A stretch of DNA of 28,212 bases from Myxococcales bacterium (lineage in GTDB: Bacteria; Myxococcota; Polyangia; Polyangiales; Polyangiaceae), in assembly GCA_003151595.1 (NCBI GenBank), contig PLXW01000035.1, positions 1 through 28,212 of the forward strand, read 5' to 3'. Positions 9,762-17,191 of this stretch are shown piece by piece. How positions within the stretch are numbered: the first letter of the stretch is position 1; every line of letters starts with the position of its first letter. The notes under the pieces are model-generated. The model had not been told where the DNA came from. It saw only the letters and a list, made by a program, of their open reading frames with translations, and searched no databases. The translations under genes were made by a program, and so were the position numbers.

Positions 9762-10585
9762 GCGCAACACACGGCGAGCGCGGCAATCGCGACATGGACG
9801 GGCGAATCGCGTTCATCACCGGCGGCACCTCGGGCATCGGAGAGGCGTGCGCGCGTCTCTTCGTGGCGCACGGCGCACGCGTCGTCGTCACCGGGCGGAG
9901 GCGCGAGAAGCTCGCGTCGATCGCGCGCGACCTCGGCGACGCCTGCCACACGCGCGCGCTCGACGTTCGCGACGCCGACGACGTGAAGCGCGCGTTCGAA
10001 ACTCTCCCCCCCGACTTCGCGGCGCTCGACGTACTCGTGAACGGCGCTGGGGTGGCGGTCGGCCTCGCCAAGGCGCAGGAAGCCGACGTCCAGGACTGGG
10101 ACGCGATGATCGCCACCAACGTGACCGGGTTGGTTCACGTCACGCGCGCCGCGCTCGCCGGAATGATCGCGCGCGGTCGCGGGCACGTCGTCAACATGGG
10201 CTCGGTCGCCGGCTCGTTCCCTTACCCCGGCGGAAATATCTACGGAGCGACCAAGGCGTTCGTCGAGCGCTTCTCGTCGAACCTGCGCGCCGATCTCCTC
10301 GGTCACCCCGTTCGTGTGACGAACATCGAGCCCGGAATGGTGGAGACCGAGTTCTCCGTCACCCGTTTCGGGGGCGATCGCGCCAAGGCCAGCTCGGTGT
10401 ACGCCGGGATGAAACCGCTCGTCGCGGACGACATCGCCGACCTCGCGCTCTTCGCCGTCACGCGCCCCATGCACGTGAACGTGAATCGTATCGAGGTGAT
10501 GCCGGTCGAGCAGGCGTTCGCGCCGTTCGCCGTCCACCGCGCCGCCGCGCCGACCGCTTTGCAGAAGCCCACGGCGCAAAAATAG
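9758..10585 (+). CDS. ydfG: YdfG-like NADP-dependent 3-hydroxy acid dehydrogenase (SDR)
   Basis: 275 aa from the ATG overlapping the pip stop. A second ATG at 9794 (M13) gives 263 aa and starts where typical SDRs start (MDGRIAFITGG). Classical SDR features: cofactor loop TGGTSGIG (21-28), GRR after beta-2 (NADP preference), catalytic S149, Y162 and K166 (YGATK). Beyond the general SDR pattern, GSVAGSFPYPGGNIYGATKA, NIEPGMVETEFS and MHVNVNRIEVMPVEQ closely follow E. coli YdfG, which oxidises serine and 3-hydroxy acids and reduces malonic semialdehyde. The usual NNAG motif reads NGAG (95-98). A 15-residue tail follows the YdfG end. The substrate is inferred. Confidence 0.85.
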   Translation: MSATHGERGNRDMDGRIAFITGGTSGIGEACARLFVAHGARVVVTGRRREKLASIARDLGDACHTRALDVRDADDVKRAFETLPPDFAALDVLVNGAGVAVGLAKAQEADVQDWDAMIATNVTGLVHVTRAALAGMIARGRGHVVNMGSVAGSFPYPGGNIYGATKAFVERFSSNLRADLLGHPVRVTNIEPGMVETEFSVTRFGGDRAKASSVYAGMKPLVADDIADLALFAVTRPMHVNVNRIEVMPVEQAFAPFAVHRAAAPTALQKPTAQK

Positions 10586-10682
10586 ACCTCGGCATTTCGA
10601 GGCTGCTTTCGCGCCTTGCACGGTTGAAAGACGCGCCGCCGATGGGCTCGCGCATTCCTCGACGAAACCGCGATTCGGCGCG

Positions 10683-10698
10683 TGGCACGCCGAGTGCT
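10683..10698 (+). promoter_or_regulatory. Candidate sigma-54 promoter before the 10711-10758 terminator
   Basis: TGGCACGCCGAGTGCT fits TGGCAC-N5-TTGCW with one mismatch (GTGC). GG (10684-10685) and GC (10696-10697) are 10 nt apart. The predicted +1 is near 10709, immediately before the terminator hairpin. The motif overlaps a small inverted repeat (TCGGCG 10675-10680 / CGCCGA 10688-10693), so a chance or structural origin is possible. Confidence 0.35.
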
Positions 10699-10710
10699 CT
10701 AGTCCCCTAC

Positions 10711-10758
10711 GCAGCGTCTGTGGCCATCCCCCCCCCGGCCCGGACGCTGCTTTTTTTT
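10711..10758 (+). terminator. Canonical intrinsic terminator
   Basis: GCAGCGTC (10711-10718) pairs perfectly with GACGCTGC (10743-10750), directly followed by eight Ts (10751-10758). The 24-nt loop contains a run of nine Cs and a possible inner GGCC/GGCC pairing. It sits 125 bp after the ydfG stop and 41 bp before the next start. It is the clearest terminator in the window. It could end the pip-ydfG transcript or act as an attenuator for the downstream lipoprotein. Confidence 0.85.
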
Positions 10759-10799
10759 GTCTTCGCGCCACCCGTGTTTGCGGGTGAGAGTGACGACGG

Positions 10800-11153
10800 A
10801 TGAAGTCCGCATTCCTCGTCATGAGCGCCGCGCTCGTCGCCATGCTCGTCGCCCTCGCCTGTGGACAACCAAGGGTGCCCGAGACTCCGAGCGATGCCGA
10901 CGCGGGCGAGCTCACGTGCGACGAGAGAGCGCGCGCTGGGGTGCTTTGTCGCGATGCTCTTCGCCAGCGATGCGCGTCGCAAGCGAACGAGTGCGAGATC
11001 GCGTGCGACGCGCGGAACCTCCCGGCGAACGATCGCAAACACCCGAGTCAGGCGCTCGAGTTCGACGCCACGCAATGCCGACAGAACTGCGGCCACGGAC
11101 GCGACGGCTGCATGCAGACGATCGGCGATCGATGCCCCGTGCCGTGTCAGTGA
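10800..11153 (+). CDS. Small Cys-rich lipoprotein, unknown function
   Basis: 117 aa. The N-terminus is a lipoprotein signal (MKSAFLVMSAALVAMLVALAC21). The mature part has ten further cysteines, an even number compatible with five disulfides, in the patterns CxxxxxxxxxLC, ECEIAC, QCRQNC, GC and RCPVPC (end). The protein is probably periplasmic or surface-anchored. I do not recognise a family. The frame has the high third-position GC of its neighbours, which supports it as a real gene. It lies 41 bp after a strong terminator and 125 bp before the pseudokinase gene. No clear Shine-Dalgarno sequence apart from GACGGA directly before the ATG. Confidence 0.7.
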   Translation: MKSAFLVMSAALVAMLVALACGQPRVPETPSDADAGELTCDERARAGVLCRDALRQRCASQANECEIACDARNLPANDRKHPSQALEFDATQCRQNCGHGRDGCMQTIGDRCPVPCQ

Positions 11154-11278
11154 ATTACGCGTGAGCGGAAAGACGCCGAGACGCCGCAGAACTCTTCCAC
11201 GATCGGTCCACGCGCGCTAGAGACGATCCCGCTCGCGCAGACGGCTCGGCAGCTCACACCGCGACAACGAAGGGACCG

Positions 11279-12901
11279 ATGGCGACCAACGACCCCTTGC
11301 ACCTCGTCGGCGTGACGCTCGCGCACAAATACGCGATCGAGAGCCTCGTGCGGATCGAAGCGGGGTCGGTCGTGTACCGCGCGACGAACCTGATCACGAA
11401 TCGATCGATCGCGATCCGCGTCCTCGGCGCGCTCGGGCAGATCCCCGCGGGGAAGCGGCGCGCGCTGTACGAGCAGCTGGCGCGCGATCACGCGAAGCTC
11501 GACGAGCTCGCGGCGATCTTGCTGGCGGCGTATCCGATTCGCGACGTGGGGACGGTGGGGACGTCGCCGCGGGGGAAGGTGCCGTGGGTGGCGCTGGACT
11601 GGCCGCACGGCGTGACGCTCGCGCAGATGCTGCAGCCGGGACACGACGCGGCGCTCCCTGAATCGATCGACGAAGTGGTCGGGCTGCTCGAGCCGATCGC
11701 CGTGGCGCTGGCGATCGCGCACGAGCACGGCGTGGTTCACGGCGGCATCACCGCCGATCGCGTGCTCCTCCGCGACGACGGGCTCGACGCGCGACGAAGG
11801 GCGACGCTGCTCGACTTCGGCACGGCGCGCGCGCTGTTCGCGGCCGACACGAAGCGAGACGCGACCCCCGCTGACGACGTGCGCGCGCTGGCGACGCTCG
11901 CCGCGCAGGTGCTGGCCCGCTCGTGCGGAGCCGACGCGGCGCATGCGAGCGACAAGACCCCGCGGTCGCGCGGCGTGGTGGTGAGCGACGAGGTGGAAGC
12001 TGTGTTCGCGCGCGCGGCGTCGCCCGAGTCGTACGGCGGCATCGGCGAGATGTGGGGCGCGCTCCGGCGCGCGCTTGGAATGGGGACGCTGCGAAGCCTG
12101 GAGCAGACGATCCCGCCGGAGTCGCCGTACTCGCCGCCGTCGGGAGGCTCGCGATCGCTCCGGCCGATGGCGCGCTCGACGCCGCCGCCGGCGAACGACG
12201 AGCTCTCGCGCGGGCGCCTCCAACCGATGTTCTACGCGGCGGCCGCGGTGGCCGTCCTCGCGCTGGGCGCCGTCACGTTCACGCGCGCGTCGCGCTCGGG
12301 CGCGGTATCGGCGGCGGCGATTCCGGCCTCGTGCCCCGCGGGGATGATCGCAGCGGGAGGCTCCAGCGTTCGACTCGGGGAAGCCGGCGACGCCGACGAT
12401 CCGCCGCACGAAGTGACGCTTCGTGCATTCTGCATCGATCGCGATGCGGTGACGACCGGCGCCTACGAGGTCTGCGCCGCGCGCGGCGCCTGCACGAGCG
12501 CGTCGCGCACCAACGAGTGGGACGGCATCACGGCCGACGATCACGCCGCGCTCGACGCGCTCTGCACCGCGCGCGATCCCGACGTGCACGCCACGCGCCC
12601 GATCAACTGCGTGTCGTGGGCCATGGCCGCCGGCTACTGCGCCGATCGCAGCGCGCGGCTCCCCACGGAAGCCGAGTGGGAGCTCGCCTCGCGCACCACG
12701 TCCGCCGGCGCCGCCGAGTGGGCCTCCGACTGGCGAGGGCCGATCGCAGCGCCCGCCTCCGTCGATCCGGCGGGCCCCCCTTCAGGTGACGAGCGCGTCG
12801 TCCGCGGCGCGCACTCCGCCGGCTCGTCGCCCACGCGCTTCGGCGCGGCGCCCGACACGCGAAGCCACGCCATCGGCTTCCGCTGCGCCAGGTCGCTTTA
12901 G
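11279..12901 (+). CDS. Membrane pseudokinase fused to degenerate FGE-sulfatase (SUMF1-like) domain
   Basis: 540 aa. Residues ~10-270 have the fold pattern of a Hanks-type Ser/Thr kinase with key residues lost. The beta-3 lysine is Arg in AIRVL (R47). The catalytic HRD is HGG in VVHGGITADRVLL (154-156). The glycine loop is poor (IESLVRIEAGSVVYRAT). DFG is kept (179-181). A Pro/Ser linker leads to one transmembrane helix (about 317-335). An FGE-sulfatase-like domain follows (about 352-540) with INCVSWAMAAGYC (442-454), RLPTEAEWELASR (460-472), RVVRGA and the terminal GFRCAR. The region holding the two catalytic cysteines in true formylglycine-generating enzymes (after RGGS) has none here (RGAHSAGSSPTRFG). 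The protein therefore looks like a non-catalytic receptor or scaffold: cytoplasmic pseudokinase, external lectin-like domain. GAAGGGA precedes the ATG. Confidence 0.85.
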   Translation: MATNDPLHLVGVTLAHKYAIESLVRIEAGSVVYRATNLITNRSIAIRVLGALGQIPAGKRRALYEQLARDHAKLDELAAILLAAYPIRDVGTVGTSPRGKVPWVALDWPHGVTLAQMLQPGHDAALPESIDEVVGLLEPIAVALAIAHEHGVVHGGITADRVLLRDDGLDARRRATLLDFGTARALFAADTKRDATPADDVRALATLAAQVLARSCGADAAHASDKTPRSRGVVVSDEVEAVFARAASPESYGGIGEMWGALRRALGMGTLRSLEQTIPPESPYSPPSGGSRSLRPMARSTPPPANDELSRGRLQPMFYAAAAVAVLALGAVTFTRASRSGAVSAAAIPASCPAGMIAAGGSSVRLGEAGDADDPPHEVTLRAFCIDRDAVTTGAYEVCAARGACTSASRTNEWDGITADDHAALDALCTARDPDVHATRPINCVSWAMAAGYCADRSARLPTEAEWELASRTTSAGAAEWASDWRGPIAAPASVDPAGPPSGDERVVRGAHSAGSSPTRFGAAPDTRSHAIGFRCARSL

Positions 12902-12920
12902 CCGCTCTGGCCTTCGAGCG

Positions 12921-13190
12921 TCAGTCCCTCACGCACGAATACGGCCCGATCAGGATCGCGGCGCGCGAACAGGTCACGCGGATCGTGCCGTCGGCCATCA
13001 TGTACGTGACCGTCTCGGCGACCGGCGAGCGCTCGTAGGAGACCGACGTGGCCTTCGAGTGTCCGCGCGGGAACGCCACCGCCTCGGCGTCGGATCGAAC
13101 CTTCGCGTCGTCGCCGTATACGTTGATCGCCGCGCAGATCGTGACGCCGATGGCCAGGATCCCGAACCCGAGTCGGACGACCTTCCGCAT
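12921..13190 (-). CDS. Small exported or membrane-anchored protein, unknown
   Basis: 89 aa from the ATG at 13190; an ATG three codons upstream (13199) would give 92. The N-terminus MRKVVRLGFGILAIGVTICA is a signal peptide or single membrane anchor. The rest is a ~65-residue domain with two cysteines (TCSRAAILIGPYSC) near the C-terminus, possibly a disulfide. Codons are strongly G/C-ending, which supports coding. I do not recognise a family. It converges on the pseudokinase gene (19 bp gap) and is divergent from the 13281 gene with ~80-90 bp between starts. Confidence 0.65.
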   Translation of the reverse strand: MRKVVRLGFGILAIGVTICAAINVYGDDAKVRSDAEAVAFPRGHSKATSVSYERSPVAETVTYMMADGTIRVTCSRAAILIGPYSCVRD

Positions 13191-13280
13191 GTGGATCATC
13201 CTACGCCCACCCGCCCGGCAACAAATCACACGGATTGGCGTCAGCTTCGCGCTTGCGCGACGATAGGCTTGCGATCGCCG

Positions 13281-15029
13281 ATGCAGCCCATCGACTTCTA
13301 CAAACTCTCGCGCGTCGTCCAGGAGCGGTTCGTCGGCTCGGTGAACGGCGCCGGCCTCCCCGCTCCGATCCTCTCGGTGCGCTCGCAGCCGCGTGAGCCG
13401 CTGGTGTGGTTCGGCGCGACGGCGGCGTCGCTGCTGCTCGTGCTCGTCTTCTATCGCGCGGGGTACGGGGACCTGGCGAGCGGCGTCGCGATTCAGAGCG
13501 TCGTGTGGATGCTGGTCTACGTCGGCGTCGTGGCCTTCGCCGTCTTCGCGGCGCTGCGCGGCTTCGCCATCCTTCGCGACTACAAGCGGAGCCCGTTCCG
13601 CCGCGGCGTCTACGTGTTCCCCGTCGGGCTCATCGACGCGCGCACGCCGATGCTCCGACTCTTCCCGATCGAGGACCTGGCGAACGTCGTGGGTCCGGCC
13701 GGGCCGACGAACGCCTTCACGCTCGACTTCGGGTCGAAGTCGTTCGCCTTCCCGGCGGTCGACGGCGCGCACGCCGAGAGCGCGAAGAGCGCGCTGGCGA
13801 GCGCGCGCGGCAAGATCGAAGACGCGGGCGCGGCGCGCGAGAGCATTCGCCCGAAGGCGCTGGCGGCGCTCGATCCGCTGCAGGGGTACGCGAACCCGCT
13901 CGTCTCCTCGGAGCCGATGGTGCGCACCGCGCCGCCATGGGCCGCGTTCGGATGGGCCTTCGCGCTCGTCACCGGGCTCGTGCTCGGGATCTCGCTGTGG
14001 GCCGTGCGCAACGCGAAGAGCGACGACGCGATGTACGAGCAAGCGGCGGCGGCGAACGACAGCGCGAGCCTCCACGCCTACCTCGACAAGGCGTCGCGCC
14101 ACAAAGCAGAGGTCTCGTCGCTGCTCCTTCCGCGCGCCGAGCTGAAGGACGCGCAGAAGACGGGGACGGTCGCGCCCGTCGAACAGTTCATCAAGGACCA
14201 TCCGCAGACCGCGATCGGCCCGGAGATCGCGGCGGCGCTGAAGACCGCGATGACCAACGAGCTGAACGTCGCGGTCAGCGCGGGGACGCTCGCCGCCATC
14301 GACGACTTCACGCGCCGTCATCCGCAGAGCCACCTCGACACCGAAGTTAAGAGCGCGCGTCACGCCGTCTACCAGGCGGCGTTCGATCGCTACGCGGCGA
14401 TGGCCCCGGCGAAGTCGGCGGCGGAGACAGCGTTCGTGCAGCGCCTGCTGGCGTGGGCCGAGATGAAAGGGCCGCCGGTCGAGATTCGCTTCCATCGGCA
14501 GCAGTCGAAGACGATGGATAAAGCCGACGGCGCGGTGCAGAAGCATCGGCTCTTCAAAGGAGTGGTCTCGCTCCCGTCGCGTTACTTCGACGCCGCCCAC
14601 GACAAGTCGGCCGAAGACGCGCTGGCTAGCGCGGTCGTGCAGCGCTTCGCCGGCGCGTTCCCCACCGAGATCCTCGCGTTCGCCGTCGGCGAGCCGATCG
14701 CCGATCCGGCCGCCCCCCTCCCCGCGCAGATCGCCGTGCCCACGCTGTTCCTCGAGCACGGCACGGCGTGGAGCGGGTCGATCGCGGCGAGCCACGCGCC
14801 GAATGGCGTCTTCGTGGGGCTCGAGCTCCAGTTCAGCGCGCTCTTCCGGGTCCCCGACGACACCAAGCCGGTGAAGGTGAAGGTCGACGGATGGCACGCG
14901 CCGGACACCAGCGCGGCGAAGGACGACGATAAACCGGAAGACACGATCTACGGCAAGATGCACGACGAGGCCTTCGCGCAATTCCAGAAGAGGCTCCTCG
15001 GCGCCTTCTTCAAGAGCAGCAGCAAGTGA
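13281..15029 (+). CDS. Multi-domain membrane protein with tandem ~40-residue helical repeats
   Basis: 582 aa. There are two membrane helices near the N-terminus (about 42-62 and 68-92). A ~110-residue soluble domain with a PH-like feel follows (RRGVYVFPVGLIDART... FAFPAV). A third helix lies at about 221-242. The distal part starts with repeats: YLDKASRHKAEVSSLLLPRA (267-286), VEQFIKDHPQTAIGPEIAAA (300-319) and IDDFTRRHPQSHLDTEVKSA (340-359), spaced ~40 residues and probably alpha-helical TPR-like hairpins. The C-terminal ~200 residues are unrecognised. The function is unknown. The stop overlaps the GTG start of the thioredoxin-like gene by 4 nt, so the two are likely made together and may work together at the membrane. 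Confidence 0.75.
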   Translation: MQPIDFYKLSRVVQERFVGSVNGAGLPAPILSVRSQPREPLVWFGATAASLLLVLVFYRAGYGDLASGVAIQSVVWMLVYVGVVAFAVFAALRGFAILRDYKRSPFRRGVYVFPVGLIDARTPMLRLFPIEDLANVVGPAGPTNAFTLDFGSKSFAFPAVDGAHAESAKSALASARGKIEDAGAARESIRPKALAALDPLQGYANPLVSSEPMVRTAPPWAAFGWAFALVTGLVLGISLWAVRNAKSDDAMYEQAAAANDSASLHAYLDKASRHKAEVSSLLLPRAELKDAQKTGTVAPVEQFIKDHPQTAIGPEIAAALKTAMTNELNVAVSAGTLAAIDDFTRRHPQSHLDTEVKSARHAVYQAAFDRYAAMAPAKSAAETAFVQRLLAWAEMKGPPVEIRFHRQQSKTMDKADGAVQKHRLFKGVVSLPSRYFDAAHDKSAEDALASAVVQRFAGAFPTEILAFAVGEPIADPAAPLPAQIAVPTLFLEHGTAWSGSIAASHAPNGVFVGLELQFSALFRVPDDTKPVKVKVDGWHAPDTSAAKDDDKPEDTIYGKMHDEAFAQFQKRLLGAFFKSSSK

Positions 15030-15553
15030 ACCGCGACGTGAGAGCTCGCGCGATCGCGATCGGAGCATGCGTGATGGCGAGCGTGGCGTGCGATCGCGGA
15101 AGCGATCCCGCCGCGAAGCCCGCCAACGCTTCGACGTCGAGCAATCTCGTCTCCGCTCCCGCCGACGGCATTCGCTGGACGCAGTTCTCCGGCTCGGCCG
15201 ACGTGGCGTCGACCGTGAAGACCGCGGTGGCCCAGGCGCACGCCGACGGCCGCACGCTGCTGGTCTACGTCGGCGCCAAGTGGTGCGAGCCGTGCCAGCG
15301 CTTTCATCACGCCGTCGAGCAGGGGGAGCTCGACGCCGCGTTCCCGCGCCTCTCGATCCTCGGCTTCGACGCCGACCGCGACGTCGAAGCGCTGGGCACC
15401 GCGGGCTACACGTCGCGCTTGATCCCGCTCTTCGCCCTGCCGCGCGACGACGGTCGCGCCTCGGGCAAACAGATCGAAGGCTCGGTCAAAGGCGAAGCCG
15501 CCGTGAGCGAGATCACTCCCCGCTTGCGGAACCTGGTCGCCAACGGAAGCTAG
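15026..15553 (+). CDS. Thioredoxin-fold lipoprotein
   Basis: 175 aa from the GTG overlapping the upstream stop (GTGA). A lipoprotein signal ends at MASVAC22. A Ser/Ala linker follows, then a thioredoxin-like domain: LLVYVGAKWCEPCQRF (78-93) with redox motif WC87EPC90, and a cis-proline candidate in RLIPLFAL (P134). CEPC is an uncommon variant of the CxxC loop. It is likely anchored facing the periplasm, where it could reduce or shuffle disulfides. Partners are not known. Coupling to the membrane protein at 13281 is the only contextual clue. Confidence 0.82.
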   Translation: MNRDVRARAIAIGACVMASVACDRGSDPAAKPANASTSSNLVSAPADGIRWTQFSGSADVASTVKTAVAQAHADGRTLLVYVGAKWCEPCQRFHHAVEQGELDAAFPRLSILGFDADRDVEALGTAGYTSRLIPLFALPRDDGRASGKQIEGSVKGEAAVSEITPRLRNLVANGS

Positions 15554-15573
15554 TCGGCCGGCGAGCGCGGTCG

Positions 15574-15990
15574 CTACATCGTCACGCCGAACACATCGCG
15601 GAGCCGACGCCACGGCTCGCGGTTCGGATCGATGTCGAGCAGACCGACGCGCATCGAGATCGTCTCGCCGTCGCCCCACGGCCACCACAGACCGAACGCC
15701 GTGATCCCGCCGGTGGGTCCGCCCGAGAGGAGCAGCTGACCCGCACGAAGACCGCCGGTGCGCGCCGCGAGATCGCGGAGCTCGTGAGGCGCGGTGTTGA
15801 GGTTCGTCGACGTGTACTCGTTCGGCAGCCCGTCGCCCGCCGACTTCCGAGCCTCGACTTCGTACGGCTGCGTAAAGGTCGAGGCCAAGCAGATGAAGCG
15901 ACTGTCCCAGCTCCAGCCGCGGGCCGGCCAGGTCTGCTTCAGGCGTGCAAGGGCGTCGAAGAGAGGTTGAGACGCGTCGCCGATGGGCAT
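15574..15990 (-). CDS. Hypothetical protein
   Basis: 138 aa from the ATG at 15990 (MPIGDASQPLFDALARLKQT). The frame continues upstream to an ATG at 16074, but codons between 15991 and 16074 lose the G/C-ending bias, so the shorter form is preferred. It is soluble, without a signal peptide, and Trp-rich in two places (WPARGWSWDSRF, LWWPWGDGE). The C-terminal region LLDIDPNREPWRRLRDVFGV is charged. I do not recognise a family. The stop is 20 bp from the convergent thioredoxin-like gene; hpf lies in the other direction 273 bp away. Confidence 0.6.
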   Translation of the reverse strand: MPIGDASQPLFDALARLKQTWPARGWSWDSRFICLASTFTQPYEVEARKSAGDGLPNEYTSTNLNTAPHELRDLAARTGGLRAGQLLLSGGPTGGITAFGLWWPWGDGETISMRVGLLDIDPNREPWRRLRDVFGVTM

Positions 15991-16263
15991 AGGGCCCGAA
16001 GAGTACAAGGCTTCACGCGGGTAAGTGAAGCGGCGTGACGCGGATGAGGCGGATAGACGGCGCCAGGACCACATTTGCCGCCGAATCGAAGCCCGAATCG
16101 CAGGCGAACCGAAGCCCCGAACTCACGTTGTGGGAGGTAACAAAGACACGACGGGCAGGTGCCCTTTTGCCCAACCACGCTCATTTCGCGCGCTACTCTG
16201 AAAGATGGAACACCGAGCGACCCCGCGCGGTTTCTAGTGCATCGAATTGGAGGGAAGCCTCAC
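15991..16263. other. 273-bp intergenic region upstream of hpf
   Basis: It holds the divergent 5' regions of the hypothetical gene and hpf. The only structure noticed is GGGCA (16153-16157), which can pair with either of two TGCCC copies (16160-16164 or 16168-16172); the first is followed by TTTT. That is a weak attenuator-like arrangement. No confident promoter was seen. Confidence 0.35.
16249..16254 (+). promoter_or_regulatory. Shine-Dalgarno sequence of hpf
   Basis: GGAGGG lies nine bases before the hpf ATG. It is one of the few strong ribosome binding sites in the window and fixes the hpf start. Confidence 0.8.
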
Positions 16264-16605
16264 ATGAACATCGCGATCACGTTCCGTCAGATGGAAGCCA
16301 CCGAAGCCGTGAAGCAGTACGCGACTGAAAAGGTCGCCCGGCTTCAAAAGTTCCTGCGGAGACCATTGAAGGCTCAGGTGACGGTGAGTTGCAAAGACGG
16401 CAATCGTAGCCATTGCGCCGAGGTGGAGCTCCACTCCGGCGACCACCACTTCAACGCGCACGAGACCAGCGAGGACATGTACGCGACGATCGACAAGGTG
16501 ATCGACAAGCTCGAACGTCAGATCACGACGGCCAACGAGGCCGCGAAGAAGAAGGGCGCCGAGCGCGTCTCGTCGCACCTGCTCACCGACCCGGAAAGCG
16601 ACTGA
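16264..16605 (+). CDS. hpf: Ribosome hibernation promoting factor (short form)
   Basis: 113 aa. It binds the 30S decoding region and stabilises inactive ribosomes. The sequence shows the beta-alpha-beta-beta-beta-alpha HPF/YfiA pattern: MNIAITFRQMEATEAVKQYA, then a basic helix EKVARLQKFLRRPLKAQVTV, AEVELHSGDHHFNAHETSEDMYATIDKVIDKLERQI, and a Lys-rich tail. The length fits the short form without the C-terminal dimerisation domain of long HPF. It stands at the head of the PTS-Ntr array, the position it has downstream of rpoN in many Proteobacteria, although rpoN is remote here. ptsN follows after 103 bp, so it may be cotranscribed or have its own promoter. Confidence 0.94.
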   Translation: MNIAITFRQMEATEAVKQYATEKVARLQKFLRRPLKAQVTVSCKDGNRSHCAEVELHSGDHHFNAHETSEDMYATIDKVIDKLERQITTANEAAKKKGAERVSSHLLTDPESD

Positions 16606-16708
16606 GAGCGGCGCGCCGCGTCCGTGCCAAACAGATCGTCGCCGATTCGGGTCGCGAGGTGCCACCACGTCGTCGCGCGGTGATACCGTCCGTGCACCGA
16701 GACTTCGC

Positions 16709-17191
16709 ATGCAACTCACAGATCTTCTCAGCGCGGATCGCGTCGCCGTCCACCGTGTGAACGCCGCCGCATCCAACGACTTCACCAAAGCGCACGCGCT
16801 CACGCTCCTCTCACGGCTCCTGGCTTCGGGAACGAAGCTACCTGCCGACGCGATCGAGCACGTGCTGGCCGAGCGCGAGCACCTTCAGTCGACCGGCATC
16901 GGCGAGGGGGTCGCGATCCCACACGGCGCGCTGGCGCAGCTCGAGACGCAGTGCGCGGCGCTGCTCATCGTGCCCGACGGGCTCGATTTTCAAGCGATCG
17001 ACGGCGAGAAGGTCACCCTTCTGTTCGCCGTCATCGGGCCCAAGCGCGCCACGGGCGAGCATCTGAAGACGCTCGCCCGCGTGTCGCGCCTCCTTCGCAA
17101 CAAGGCGTTTCGCGATCGGCTCGTTCTCGCCCCGGACGCGCCCACCGCGTACGATTTGATCGCGACGGAAGAGGGGGGGGACAAGCGATGA
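16709..17191 (+). CDS. ptsN: PTS-Ntr EIIA component
   Basis: 160 aa, usual length. Phosphoacceptor His is in GIGEGVAIPHGAL (H72). Other family features are STGIGEG before it, LDFQAIDGEKVTLLFAVIGP (92-111), and HLKTLARVSRLLRNKAFRDRL near the C-terminus. EIIA-Ntr accepts phosphate from HPr and acts as a regulatory output (potassium, nitrogen, stress) instead of importing sugar. There is no strong Shine-Dalgarno sequence. Its stop overlaps the hprK ATG by 4 nt (ATGA), the first of four such overlaps in a row. Confidence 0.95.
   Translation: MQLTDLLSADRVAVHRVNAAASNDFTKAHALTLLSRLLASGTKLPADAIEHVLAEREHLQSTGIGEGVAIPHGALAQLETQCAALLIVPDGLDFQAIDGEKVTLLFAVIGPKRATGEHLKTLARVSRLLRNKAFRDRLVLAPDAPTAYDLIATEEGGDKR

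Noticed and set aside
13236..13250. TGGCGTCAGCTTCGC as a sigma-54 promoter for the 13281 gene
   Set aside because: Three mismatches to the consensus. It shows that GG-N10-GC arises by chance in this DNA.
15991..16074. N-terminal extension of the 15574-15990 gene to an ATG at 16074
   Set aside because: Third-position GC drops clearly in this segment, so it is probably non-coding leader.
16153..16172. GGGCA/TGCCC alternative hairpins as an hpf riboswitch
   Set aside because: Stems of only four to five bases and no recognisable aptamer; mentioned only as intergenic structure.
16608..16619. GCGGCGCGCCGC palindrome after hpf as a terminator
   Set aside because: A 12-bp GC palindrome without loop or T tract is common in this composition.
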